Part shown: positions 34,700 to 42,138 of the stretch, piece by piece
How positions within the stretch are numbered: the first letter of the stretch is position 1
How the letters are laid out: the number at the start of each line of letters is the position of its first letter
Assembly: GCF_000382425.1 (NCBI RefSeq)
Contig: NZ_KB908294.1
Location: forward strand, 1 to 64,000
DNA: 64,000 bases
Origin: Empedobacter brevis NBRC 14943 = ATCC 43319
GTDB lineage: Bacteria > Bacteroidota > Bacteroidia > Flavobacteriales > Weeksellaceae
Direction of reading: 5' to 3'
The notes under the pieces: generated by a model
What the model saw: only the letters and a program-made list of their open reading frames with translations
What the model was told of the DNA's origin: nothing
The model's database searches: none
Translations under genes and position numbers: made by a program

Positions 34700-35862
34700 T
34701 TTTCTGTTGATTTATAGTCATACAATAGAGTGCATAGGTCGTCCAATAAGGTAAACAAGCGGTTTTCAAAATCAAGGTTGTTTGTCTTTATTTTGCTTCC
34801 GTCAAAGGCTTTGCAAATGGTCGGTTCTTCCAATACTCCGCACTCGTTAAACTCGTTGTTGATGCTTTCTTTAAGGCTTTCATATAACCAACCTTTGGTA
34901 TCGGAAATAAAAGAGATATACTTTTCCATTCCGATTGCTTCATTTTCGTAATCATCATTATAGGGGTCTTCTTCGGGCAATGGTGCATTTCTGAAAATGG
35001 TTGCGTTCGGATATTCCGTATAAAGGGCAAAGGCATTACAAGCAACTTGCCAACATTCCCTGTCGAATGTATCAAGGCTTTTAAATCGGCTCAAACGCTG
35101 TTCAAATACCTTTAAATTGATACGGTTAAATAGCTTCTGTTCTATCCTGTCGCCAATATATTCGGCATTTCTCAACTCACTTTTATACGTTTCGGTTTCG
35201 TCTGTTTCATCATCCTGTTCTACCCAATCTTTGTGCGTTTCATATAACCAATACAAATAGCTGTCTTCCTGTCTGTAATACGGCACATCGGCAATATGGT
35301 ACAGATAACTGCATACCGATATAAGTAGCTGTGCGGTCTTTTTACGCTTCGGGTCTTTGAGCATTTTAAAGAGTGGTGCAATAGGAATATAATACAAGGT
35401 TGTACCTACATTATACCTTTCCTCGCTCACAAAAAAGGTTTTCTTACTATCCTGTACCAATTTGAAACTATCCCAATTTATGTTGGTACGTTTTACTTTG
35501 GTTTCCATATCCCACATAGACAATGTTATATTGTATGGAAAATCAAAATCTTTGGTCTGCATTGGCTCAATGCTGTAATGTTCAGCAAGTCGGGAAAGGG
35601 ACTTGTAAAAATCCCTCTCCGTTTTCTGACAAGCCTGTACGGATTGTGCTGTTTTCAGTTTAGGCAGAAACGTACACTTTAGAATACCATTGGTAGCATT
35701 GCTATCGGTACGGACTTCTGCTTGTCTTTCTGCACTTGGTTTGCATCCTTTGGTCTTTGCATCCAATTGGCAAACTCGCCCAACTGTCGGTGCAATTGCC
35801 GTTGTCGTTTCTGTTCGGGTATGCTGATAGTTCCCGATATGATGTTGCGTTGCATAATTCAT
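34696..35862 (-). CDS. Unknown protein embedded in the PRTRC cassette
   Basis: A 388-residue hydrophilic protein. The N-terminal 60 residues look disordered and polar. The rest is a mixed, mostly helical sequence rich in tyrosine and tryptophan (YLYHIADVPYYRQEDSYLYW), with an acidic patch (QDDETDETE, about 217-225). I recognise no domain. Its 4-bp overlap with protein B and its place between proteins C and B make it part of the cassette. It is not one of the standard PRTRC proteins I know by name. Confidence 0.7.
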   Translation of the reverse strand: MNYATQHHIGNYQHTRTETTTAIAPTVGRVCQLDAKTKGCKPSAERQAEVRTDSNATNGILKCTFLPKLKTAQSVQACQKTERDFYKSLSRLAEHYSIEPMQTKDFDFPYNITLSMWDMETKVKRTNINWDSFKLVQDSKKTFFVSEERYNVGTTLYYIPIAPLFKMLKDPKRKKTAQLLISVCSYLYHIADVPYYRQEDSYLYWLYETHKDWVEQDDETDETETYKSELRNAEYIGDRIEQKLFNRINLKVFEQRLSRFKSLDTFDRECWQVACNAFALYTEYPNATIFRNAPLPEEDPYNDDYENEAIGMEKYISFISDTKGWLYESLKESINNEFNECGVLEEPTICKAFDGSKIKTNNLDFENRLFTLLDDLCTLLYDYKSTEK

Positions 35863-35879
35863 CGTTTTAAAATTTTGGT

Positions 35880-36098
35880 TTAACCTTTCGTACCCATTAC
35901 GCTCTCAAATTTGTACTCGACTGCATCATCTTTTATTTGTGGTGCTGATACTTTTGCGGTTGTCAAAATCGGGTACATATTGGCGTAAAAATTCATTACG
36001 GCTTCCACGCTCCAACGTGGTTCTGGGTCGGTCAATCTGATGTCCTGTCCTTTATCATTGAGGATAAATACTCGCTCTAATTGGGTTGCTAATAACAT
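35880..36098 (-). CDS. PRTRC-system protein C, small ubiquitin-like candidate
   Basis: A 72-residue protein matching PRTRC protein C (ERVFILNDKGQDIRLTDPEP, then WSVEAVMNFYANMYPILTTA). The beta-strand/helix order fits a beta-grasp fold. It ends in GTKG, so the last residue is a glycine, as needed for activation by an E1-like enzyme such as the ThiF protein of this operon. Use as a conjugated modifier is an inference. Some family members may serve other roles. Confidence 0.78.
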   Translation of the reverse strand: MLLATQLERVFILNDKGQDIRLTDPEPRWSVEAVMNFYANMYPILTTAKVSAPQIKDDAVEYKFESVMGTKG

Positions 36099-36116
36099 AA
36101 TGGTCGTTTTTAAATG

Positions 36117-36725
36117 TTAATACTGTTCTTCTTCGTCCGCTTCATCAATAGGATAATCGGCAGCAACTTCTTCCTCTTTTTGCGGTTCGGGTTTTGCTTC
36201 TTCCATTGCCCCGAAAAGGCTTGGTGTGGCAAACTTGTCGGACAATGATGTTTTACGCTTGCGTATCTCGTCCGCTTTTTCGGGGAACTCCGTTATATCG
36301 GGTACTTTCATCCACGCATCACGGAACTTGCCCTCTTTCTCCAACTCGTCAGCCTTTGCCATAGCATCTTTAAACTTCTTGTCTTTGGCTTCTTTTTCCT
36401 TTTTCTCCTTTTCGGCTTTTTCTTTCTCGATTGCCGATTGCTTTTTAACTTCTTCCAATTGCTTTAAGAATTTCTCCATATCCACCATTAAGCCCGATAC
36501 CTTTTGTATAGGTGTGGTTATCTGCTCAAAAAACCCCTCGTCAAACTCTTGGGGTGTGGCGTTAAATGTCAATGGGGGAATAAGGTTTTTGGCACTATCT
36601 CCGCATTGTTCGTTGTTGAGCAATACTGTTACGATTAAGTTGCTTTCTATTCCTTTTGAAATGTTCAGTTGTAAAACTCCTGTAAAGTCCAACTGCTGTA
36701 TCTGATTGAAAAAATTTGTGTTCAT
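36117..36725 (-). CDS. PRTRC-system protein E
   Basis: A 202-residue protein matching PRTRC protein E. The N-terminal 100 residues (FNQIQQLDFTGVLQLNISKG) are a compact domain, followed by a long lysine/glutamate-rich coiled coil (about 105-140, EKEKAEKEKKEKEAKDKKFK) and an acidic C-terminus (DEADEEEQY). It has no enzyme motif. It probably acts as a scaffold or DNA-associated structural protein (inference). Confidence 0.75.
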   Translation of the reverse strand: MNTNFFNQIQQLDFTGVLQLNISKGIESNLIVTVLLNNEQCGDSAKNLIPPLTFNATPQEFDEGFFEQITTPIQKVSGLMVDMEKFLKQLEEVKKQSAIEKEKAEKEKKEKEAKDKKFKDAMAKADELEKEGKFRDAWMKVPDITEFPEKADEIRKRKTSLSDKFATPSLFGAMEEAKPEPQKEEEVAADYPIDEADEEEQY

Positions 36726-36729
36726 TGTT

Positions 36730-36978
36730 CTAAAATTTTAAAGTTTCGTCTAATCGTTTTTTGATTGTTGTCAGTTTCTCAAACATATCCGTCCAATAGG
36801 CTTTTAGCTTTTTGTCGAACTCTGAAAAACTTTTGTCCTCGTGTCGGTACTCTTTATATTGCCTTGCCATTTTAATGGCTTCTTTAAGGTTTGTTATCTC
36901 AATGGGGCAACCGTTCAAATCTGTTACTTGCATAGCTTTATGAGTGTGATTTTTCAGCGGTATAAACTCCATTTTCAT
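36730..36978 (-). CDS. Small unknown protein upstream of PRTRC protein E
   Basis: About 82 residues (MKMEFIPLKNHTHKAMQVTD) with a charged C-terminal helix. I chose the ATG at 36978; an ATG at 36972 is possible, and a TTG further upstream is less likely. The 5' end overlaps the next gene upstream by about 40 bp in another frame, which is unusual, so one of the two starts may be wrong. No domain recognised. Confidence 0.6.
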   Translation of the reverse strand: MKMEFIPLKNHTHKAMQVTDLNGCPIEITNLKEAIKMARQYKEYRHEDKSFSEFDKKLKAYWTDMFEKLTTIKKRLDETLKF

Positions 36979-37144
36979 AATAGCCAAATAGCTGTTCCCA
37001 AAGTCGTATTAGGCTATTGGTATCTACATAGAAATACTCGGTTCTACTGCAATAGATGATGTAAATAGCTTCGTCTTTGTATTGTGTTTCAAGGCTCTTG
37101 TCTTTAGCCATACTTTTTGCTTCCTCTATTGTTTTTGCTTTCAT
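36938..37144 (-). CDS. Small unknown protein, PRTRC region
   Basis: A 68-residue hydrophilic protein (MKAKTIEEAKSMAKDKSLET, then YKDEAIYIIYCSRTEYFYVD). No domain recognised. Spacing and direction place it in the SSB-DUF932-PRTRC operon. Its 3' end overlaps the next gene. Confidence 0.6.
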   Translation of the reverse strand: MKAKTIEEAKSMAKDKSLETQYKDEAIYIIYCSRTEYFYVDTNSLIRLWEQLFGYYENGVYTAEKSHS

Positions 37145-37195
37145 ATCCGTTGTTTTATAAGGCTACCACCGATTAAGGCGGTAGCCTGTTGTTAT

Positions 37196-38269
37196 TTAAT
37201 TAAGGTTTAGGATTTCCGCACCGTCCAAAGCAAATGCGGTACACAATTCAAATGCTTTCTGTGATTTGAGTTGGGCAGTACCACCCAATACAATGCTCTG
37301 CAACTTAGCTTCATCGTTCTTGTAATTTCTCACGTTCTGATAGTACCCTGTCACAGCATTGTACGCTCCGAACAATGTGCCTTTGGTAGTGTCCATTTGC
37401 TGTGTATCGCTTATCATTGCATACGCAAAAGCATCCTCAACGACATTTTTGAACACGGTGGAAATTTCATCTTCCGCACCTTTTTTGATGAGGTCAAGCG
37501 TTTCCTTGTTCGGGCAAAGTGCCAACTGTATTAGCTTTCTTACCTCTCGGTCAGATACTTTTACTTTTGCCCATTCATTGAAAATTCCCTCTAATTGATT
37601 ACTCAATGTGTTGGCAAGTCCCATAATCTTGTGAGCATTCTCGATACGTTGTTTTGCTCCCGAAGTGTGCTTGATACGGACAACATTGGTCATACTGCGT
37701 AACGAAGCGTTTAAGGTGTTTTGACAAACAATTCTGATAGGCGTAAATGCGGCTGTAATACTTCCGCTACCATCGTGCGAAGTGGTTAGGAAAATGTACT
37801 TTTCTGTTACATCATCGCCATTACCTACACGGATATAGTCGGGCAATTTGGCTGTGATAAAATTGCGTTCTCCGTTGCCTAACGCTCCTGCGGTTTCGTA
37901 TAAAATCCCCTCGCCACCACCTACAATAGCATCAAAGAAATTAAAGGCTTCACGGTTCTGTACAATGTGGTAATCCTTGCCGACTACGCCCAATACTGCG
38001 TTGTTATCGGTGCGTATGTTGGCGAAATAGTTAGGTACTTCCAATTCGCTACTGCCTATTTCTATGCCGTTGGCAGTTTCGATAATGCCCGAACCTTTTG
38101 TAAATAGTGGGGATTTTATGACTTCGTAATCTAACCCTGCGTATTTGATAGCTTCCTCGCTTGTCGGGTATTGCTCCACGATTTGCCCCAAGTTGTGCCA
38201 CGCTTTTTTTTGAACGCTGAAAAATGAATAACGCCCTGTTCTCTCGTTGAAATTGATATTATGTGCCAT
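37196..38269 (-). CDS. DUF932 phage/plasmid-like protein
   Basis: A 357-residue protein of the DUF932 (TIGR03299-like) family. The typical start has FFSVQKKAWHNLGQIVEQYP, and the core has TSHDGSGSITAAFTPIRIVC followed by QNTLNASL. Members occur on phages, plasmids and ICEs, often near SSB and recombination genes, and are thought to act in DNA replication or repair; the activity is not established. It lies between ssb and the small genes before PRTRC protein E. Confidence 0.88.
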   Translation of the reverse strand: MAHNINFNERTGRYSFFSVQKKAWHNLGQIVEQYPTSEEAIKYAGLDYEVIKSPLFTKGSGIIETANGIEIGSSELEVPNYFANIRTDNNAVLGVVGKDYHIVQNREAFNFFDAIVGGGEGILYETAGALGNGERNFITAKLPDYIRVGNGDDVTEKYIFLTTSHDGSGSITAAFTPIRIVCQNTLNASLRSMTNVVRIKHTSGAKQRIENAHKIMGLANTLSNQLEGIFNEWAKVKVSDREVRKLIQLALCPNKETLDLIKKGAEDEISTVFKNVVEDAFAYAMISDTQQMDTTKGTLFGAYNAVTGYYQNVRNYKNDEAKLQSIVLGGTAQLKSQKAFELCTAFALDGAEILNLN

Positions 38270-38313
38270 AATGCTTAAAATTTTGATGTTAAAAAATGAT
38301 TGAATACTCGTTG

Positions 38314-38706
38314 TTAAAATGGGAGGTCGTCATCTACTCCCTGCGTTGTAAATCCGTTACTTTCAGATTGTGCAGTAGCCTGTACGGTTTCGGCTCTCCT
38401 GCCTCCTGCAAGCGGTTTGAAGTCAGAGGTATGAAAGTTCAAACCTGCCTTTGCTTCTCCGTCTTTACCTACCCACGCTCTTGTGCTTACCCTGCCAGTC
38501 AGTTCTACCAATAGACCTTTAGTGAGTATCTTCACTGCGTTCGGGGTTCTCCAATATGAGCAGTCGAAATAGGCGGTTTGCTCCACTCGTTCGCCCTGTT
38601 TGGTTTTGTAGCTGTCGTTTACCGCTACTGAAAAGTTTACTACTTGTTTTCCGTTTGACGTTGTGCGTACTTCCGCATCCCTTGTCAGTCTTCCTGTGAT
38701 GTTCAT
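38314..38706 (-). CDS. ssb: Single-stranded DNA-binding protein
   Basis: A 130-residue protein with an OB fold (MNITGRLTRDAEVRTTSNGK, then VNFSVAVNDSYKTKQGERVE and FDCSYWR) and the acidic C-terminal tip DDDLPF that recruits repair and replication proteins. It is shorter than chromosomal SSB, as is usual for element-encoded copies that coat the transferred strand. It is the first gene of the minus-strand operon that ends with the PRTRC cassette. Confidence 0.92.
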   Translation of the reverse strand: MNITGRLTRDAEVRTTSNGKQVVNFSVAVNDSYKTKQGERVEQTAYFDCSYWRTPNAVKILTKGLLVELTGRVSTRAWVGKDGEAKAGLNFHTSDFKPLAGGRRAETVQATAQSESNGFTTQGVDDDLPF

Positions 38707-39074
38707 AATCGTCCTGTTTTAAAAGTTGTACATTTTGTTACGTTCGCTTTTCTCGTTTCCTGCTTCCTGTTGTGGTTTGCTCCGCTTCGCTTCGCATAAT
38801 TTTTTCCAAAAGAAAAACCGGAAAAAAGAAAGCAGATAATCCAAGCGGGCAATAGCGAAAACCAAGAAAAAAAATGATTTAATGGGGGTTCCTTTAGGGG
38901 GAAACCGTTCATTCATTTTTTTTATTGGTGGGTGTGTGCGGTGGCTGCCCGCTATAACTTAGCTGCCTTTTTACCGGTTGATTGTGGAAATATTCTGTTC
39001 TAATTTTTATGGAATAAATGACCAGGCTATGAGAGCCTGAAATAGAGGTTGGAATAATCGAAAAGTAAGGGCAT
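38707..39074. other. Gene-free upstream region of the ssb-PRTRC operon with a large hairpin
   Basis: The promoter of the minus-strand operon must lie here. AAAAAAAATGA (38867-38877) pairs with TCATTTTTTTT (38913-38923); the sequence between them (GGGGTTCC, then GGGGGAAACC) can continue the stem imperfectly. Short frames of 65-69 codons cross this hairpin but have lysine/phenylalanine-rich nonsense-like content. The segment 38941-38976 again contains GCTGCCCGCTATAACTTAGC, similar to ICE promoter modules. Confidence 0.45.
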
Positions 39075-39102
39075 AAAAAAAGCAGAACCGTTAAGTTCTG
39101 CT
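39075..39102 (-). terminator. Terminator of the integrase gene
   Basis: Read on the minus strand, AGCAGAAC (39102-39095) pairs with GTTCTGCT (39088-39081) around a 6-base loop and is followed by seven T residues. It lies about 25 bp after the integrase stop. Confidence 0.85.
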
Positions 39103-39126
39103 CTGTTGTGAAGTAATAAAAGTTAA

Positions 39127-40377
39127 TCAGATTGCGGCTAAAAATGCTTCTTCCATAGCCTGAAATTTTGGGGCAACTAAATCCATATCCTTACTGATTT
39201 TTTGGCTTGTGATTTTGGCGTAAATCTGTGTGGTGGAAATATTTTTATGCCCCATCATTTTGCTAAGACTTTCAAGCGGTACGCCCTCGGTCAAAAACAT
39301 TGTGGCGAATGTGTGACGGGCGGTGTGGAATGTAACTTTCTGTTCTGTAACAATACTCGCTTCCTCAATAAGTTTACCTATATGCGTGTTGCAAGTCGCA
39401 TTGGATGGCATTGGGAATACAAAATCATTTCTTGTAACTCCACGATATTTCTCAATGATGCGTTTGGGGATTTCCAAAAGACGGACGTTGGAGGCAACAT
39501 CTGATTTCTTCCTCCTGCTGATTATCCATTGGTGTCCATCAAAGAAAGACTGGATATTGCTCCATTTCAGTTTCTTAATATCAATGTAAGAAAGCCCTGT
39601 AAAGCAACTGAAAATAAAAAGGTCTTTTACAAGTTCATATCGGGGCTTAGATGGTTTCAGGAGCATTAAAGTTTCCACATCCTCTTTTAAAAGGTAGCTG
39701 CGGTCGGTTTCTTCCATACTGATTTCATAATCTTCAAAAGGATTATCCCGTATCAAGCCTTTCTTGATAGCCAATTCTGCCAAAGCAATAACTGGCATTG
39801 TGTAAACCCAAACCGTATTATGGGTACATTCCTTATCAATGCGAAGAAAGAAATCAAACTCACGGATAAAATCAGAAGTGAGTTCTCGGAAAGCCATATC
39901 GTCACGATGGTAACGCTCCCTTATAAATTCGCTAAGGTGATTGTAAACAGTGTTGTACTTGCTATATGTGCTTTGAGAGCGTTTTCCCTTAGCGACCATT
40001 TTTTCAAAGTCTTCGTTTTGGTCTTTAAAGACTTTTAGTACGGCATCTTCCATTACACCAACACCTAAAAACGAGAGCTTTACTTTTTGGGCGGTTGCAA
40101 AGCCCTCGTGCTTCAGCATATCTTCGTAAATCTTGTCGATACGTCCACGTATGTTATCCAATTTTTGGTTAACGCTCAAAGCGGTGGCACTCTTTCCCTC
40201 AACTCTTCCGTATTTTAAATCCCAATTATTAGGATTGATTTCTAACTTTGTTCCGAAAGTTTTAGGTGTTCCATCAATGGTAATACGTGCCATAATTGGT
40301 GCATTACCGTTCTTTTTCAGTTCGTTCTTTTTCAGGTAGAAAAGCAGTTTGAACGTGGACTTTTTTGTCTGTTCCAT
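39127..40377 (-). CDS. int: IntDOT-like tyrosine recombinase (ICE integrase)
   Basis: A 416-residue tyrosine recombinase. An N-terminal arm-binding region (1-110) and a SAM-like core-binding domain (120-215) precede the catalytic domain. Catalytic residues are H351 and R354 (HTARHTF), H377 (MGHKNIS) and the nucleophile Y386 (TTQIYAKI). The first arginine of the family is replaced by S263 (CFTGLSYIDI), the same unusual substitution known in IntDOT of CTnDOT. It would integrate and excise this element. It lies at the right end, reading inward. Confidence 0.93.
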   Translation of the reverse strand: MEQTKKSTFKLLFYLKKNELKKNGNAPIMARITIDGTPKTFGTKLEINPNNWDLKYGRVEGKSATALSVNQKLDNIRGRIDKIYEDMLKHEGFATAQKVKLSFLGVGVMEDAVLKVFKDQNEDFEKMVAKGKRSQSTYSKYNTVYNHLSEFIRERYHRDDMAFRELTSDFIREFDFFLRIDKECTHNTVWVYTMPVIALAELAIKKGLIRDNPFEDYEISMEETDRSYLLKEDVETLMLLKPSKPRYELVKDLFIFSCFTGLSYIDIKKLKWSNIQSFFDGHQWIISRRKKSDVASNVRLLEIPKRIIEKYRGVTRNDFVFPMPSNATCNTHIGKLIEEASIVTEQKVTFHTARHTFATMFLTEGVPLESLSKMMGHKNISTTQIYAKITSQKISKDMDLVAPKFQAMEEAFLAAI

Positions 40378-40640
40378 AACTCAAATGTTTAATGTTTAAA
40401 ATTAAATTACATTGAGTTACAAGGGAATATAAAAATGGGTGCAAAAGACTGAAATATAATCAGTTAAGCTATATCATTACCGTTATCAATCGGTAACGAA
40501 TTAGTAACCTAACCTTGTGTTTTCACGACCAAAACCTATCAGACACCGAGTTCCAAACTAAGACTACTGTTTTATAAAGCATTGTATAGCAACGGGTTTA
40601 ATCGTTTTGCTTACTTTTGCTTTTTACTAATCTTTTTTAT
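40378..40640. other. attR: Presumed right attachment region (attR) of the ICE
   Basis: This gap between the integrase and the first chromosomal gene contains TTACCG and CGGTAA as an inverted repeat (about 40479-40498), GTAAC repeats that could be integrase arm sites, and TTACTTTTGC at 40611-40620. The last differs from the CTnDOT crossover consensus GTAnnTTTGC at one position. Base composition shifts to the chromosomal type right after it. The exact crossover cannot be fixed without the left end. Confidence 0.5.
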
Positions 40641-41150
40641 TTAAAAAAGTGCCAACTGTTTCGATTCCAATTCTAATAAAAATTGTTTTCGCTTTTTACC
40701 ACCTGCATAACCTGTTAGGGATCCATCTGAACCAATTACTCTATGGCAAGGTACCAAAATTGCTATTTTATTCTTCCCATTCGCATTCGCTACAGCTCGT
40801 ATCGCCAATAAATCTCCTACAGCTATAGACTGTTCTTTGTATGAACGTGTTTCTCCAAATGGTATTTTTAATAATTCGTTCCACACTTTTTTCTGAAAAT
40901 CTGTTCCGATAAAATCCAATGGAACTGTAAATTCTTTTAATGCACCCTCAAAATATAAATTCAATTCTTCCTCCAAAATATTCAAAACTTCATCTTCTTC
41001 TTTTGATAAAATATCACCTATATTTTCAATCTCTTTGAGTTGTTTTTCGGTCGATTTTCCATCAAAAAATTCTAACATACAAAGTCCTTTTTCTGATTTA
41101 ATCGCAAGCATTTCTCCTAAAGGAGTTTGTATTTTTTTTGAATGAAACAT
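40641..41150 (-). CDS. ogt: Methylated-DNA-protein-cysteine methyltransferase
   Basis: A 169-residue protein that repairs O6-alkylguanine by transferring the alkyl group to its own cysteine. The active site is ILVPCHRVIGSDGSLTGYAG (about 135-154) with the acceptor cysteine in PCHRV. The length is that of Ogt/MGMT enzymes. First chromosomal gene right of the ICE, single-gene unit. Confidence 0.95.
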   Translation of the reverse strand: MFHSKKIQTPLGEMLAIKSEKGLCMLEFFDGKSTEKQLKEIENIGDILSKEEDEVLNILEEELNLYFEGALKEFTVPLDFIGTDFQKKVWNELLKIPFGETRSYKEQSIAVGDLLAIRAVANANGKNKIAILVPCHRVIGSDGSLTGYAGGKKRKQFLLELESKQLALF

Positions 41151-41235
41151 TTTCTGAAATTTTAGTTGAAAGTTAGAAAAATATAACCGTAATTTGGTAT
41201 CAAATTTGTTGTTAAAAATATCATAAAATTAGTTT

Positions 41236-41685
41236 ATGAAAAAATCTATATTCGCGAGTATTTTCGCTTCATTTATTATATTCTCTTGCCAATCAAAAGG
41301 TGTTCAGCAAGAAGAAAAAAAAGCGGAAACAAAAGCCGAAGTTATGAAAGCTGTAAAAGAACACAACGCTAAAAATTCTTTGGATTGGGATGGAAAATAT
41401 GAAGGTGTTTTACCTTGCGCGGATTGCGAAGGAATAAAATATATTGTTGAGTTAAAAAAAGATGGTAACTTTTTTATTGAACAAGAATATTTAGGGAGAG
41501 AAACGGTTTATCAGGATGAAGGTTTTTACAAATGGGATGCTGCCGGAAATGTGTTGCACCTAAACTCAAATGTCAGCCCTCTTGTATTGAAAGTTGAGGA
41601 AAACCGATTAAAAGTATTGGATCAAGAAGGAAAAGAAATTTCTGGAAATCTAAAAGAGAAATACATTTTAAAGAAAGTAAAATAA
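41236..41685 (+). CDS. NlpE-like copper-resistance/envelope lipoprotein
   Basis: A 149-residue lipoprotein with lipobox-like FSC at about residue 18 and a lysine/glutamate-rich spacer. The NlpE N-terminal domain follows: YEGVLPCADCEGIKYIVELK, with the CxxC pair (PCADCEG), then TVYQDEGFYKWDAAG. NlpE-like domains sense envelope or copper stress. It ends before a shared terminator at 41697-41728. Confidence 0.85.
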   Translation: MKKSIFASIFASFIIFSCQSKGVQQEEKKAETKAEVMKAVKEHNAKNSLDWDGKYEGVLPCADCEGIKYIVELKKDGNFFIEQEYLGRETVYQDEGFYKWDAAGNVLHLNSNVSPLVLKVEENRLKVLDQEGKEISGNLKEKYILKKVK

Positions 41686-41696
41686 TGATCTAAAAT

Positions 41697-41732
41697 AACA
41701 ACCAACAACTAAAGTTATTGGTTGTTGTTTTT
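41697..41732. terminator. Bidirectional terminator between the NlpE-like and NUDIX genes
   Basis: AACAACCAA (41697-41705) pairs with TTGGTTGTT (41718-41726), followed on the plus strand by a T-tract. The two genes are convergent here; the T-tract favours the plus-strand gene. Confidence 0.7.
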
Positions 41733-42135
41733 AATGAAGCAATTGATTCTTTTTTAATTCTTCATATACCTTTAAAACGCCAATTACTTTAATTTCTTCT
41801 TGCAAATACTCCTCAAAACTAAAATAACCTACTGCTTCAATCTCATTTGTTGGTTTTATATCTTCCTTCAAATCATACAAAAAACAATCTTGTTCCATCA
41901 ACAAATTTTGTTCTCCGTAAGCCTCCGCTGTAATATGACAGAAATAATTTAATTCACTTTCAAGTAAATCAACATCTAATTCTTCTTTAATTTCTCTAAT
42001 CAAAGCAGATTTTGAATTCTCGTCCTGATCAATTTTTCCTCCCGGTAAATACCATGCTTTTTTGTTTCCACTAAAAGTTAAAAGCAATTTATTGTTTTTT
42101 ATAACCAATAAACCTGCTGTTGGCAATTGAATCAT
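41731..42135 (-). CDS. NUDIX hydrolase
   Basis: A 134-residue protein with the complete NUDIX box: GGKIDQDENSKSALIREIKE followed by ELDV (REIKEEL core). It hydrolyses a nucleoside-diphosphate-linked substrate that cannot be deduced. It follows galE by 3 bp on the same strand, so the two are probably co-transcribed. Confidence 0.9.
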   Translation of the reverse strand: MIQLPTAGLLVIKNNKLLLTFSGNKKAWYLPGGKIDQDENSKSALIREIKEELDVDLLESELNYFCHITAEAYGEQNLLMEQDCFLYDLKEDIKPTNEIEAVGYFSFEEYLQEEIKVIGVLKVYEELKKNQLLH

Positions 42136-42138
42136 ATT

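Larger units (their letters stand above)
1..40620. mobile_element. CTnDOT-family integrative conjugative element, right-hand part
   Basis: The stretch carries a full set of CTnDOT-type genes: IntDOT-like integrase, two excisionase-like HTH proteins, RteC, MobA/B/C, TraA-D and TraE-Q. Cargo (ArsR/DUF6428, SulP/DksA, SIR2-HerA, HEPN-like, PRTRC) sits between these blocks. The backbone is visibly richer in G+C than the chromosome to its right, while the SIR2-HerA and HEPN-like inserts are AT-rich. The right end is placed just beyond the integrase, before ogt, at a sequence resembling the CTnDOT crossover consensus. The left end is outside the window, so the exact boundary is an inference. Confidence 0.9.

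Noticed and set aside
38703-38916. Two overlapping minus-strand frames of 65-69 codons upstream of ssb
   Set aside because: They cross a large AT-rich hairpin, have phenylalanine/lysine runs and compete with each other in different frames. More likely the promoter region of the operon.
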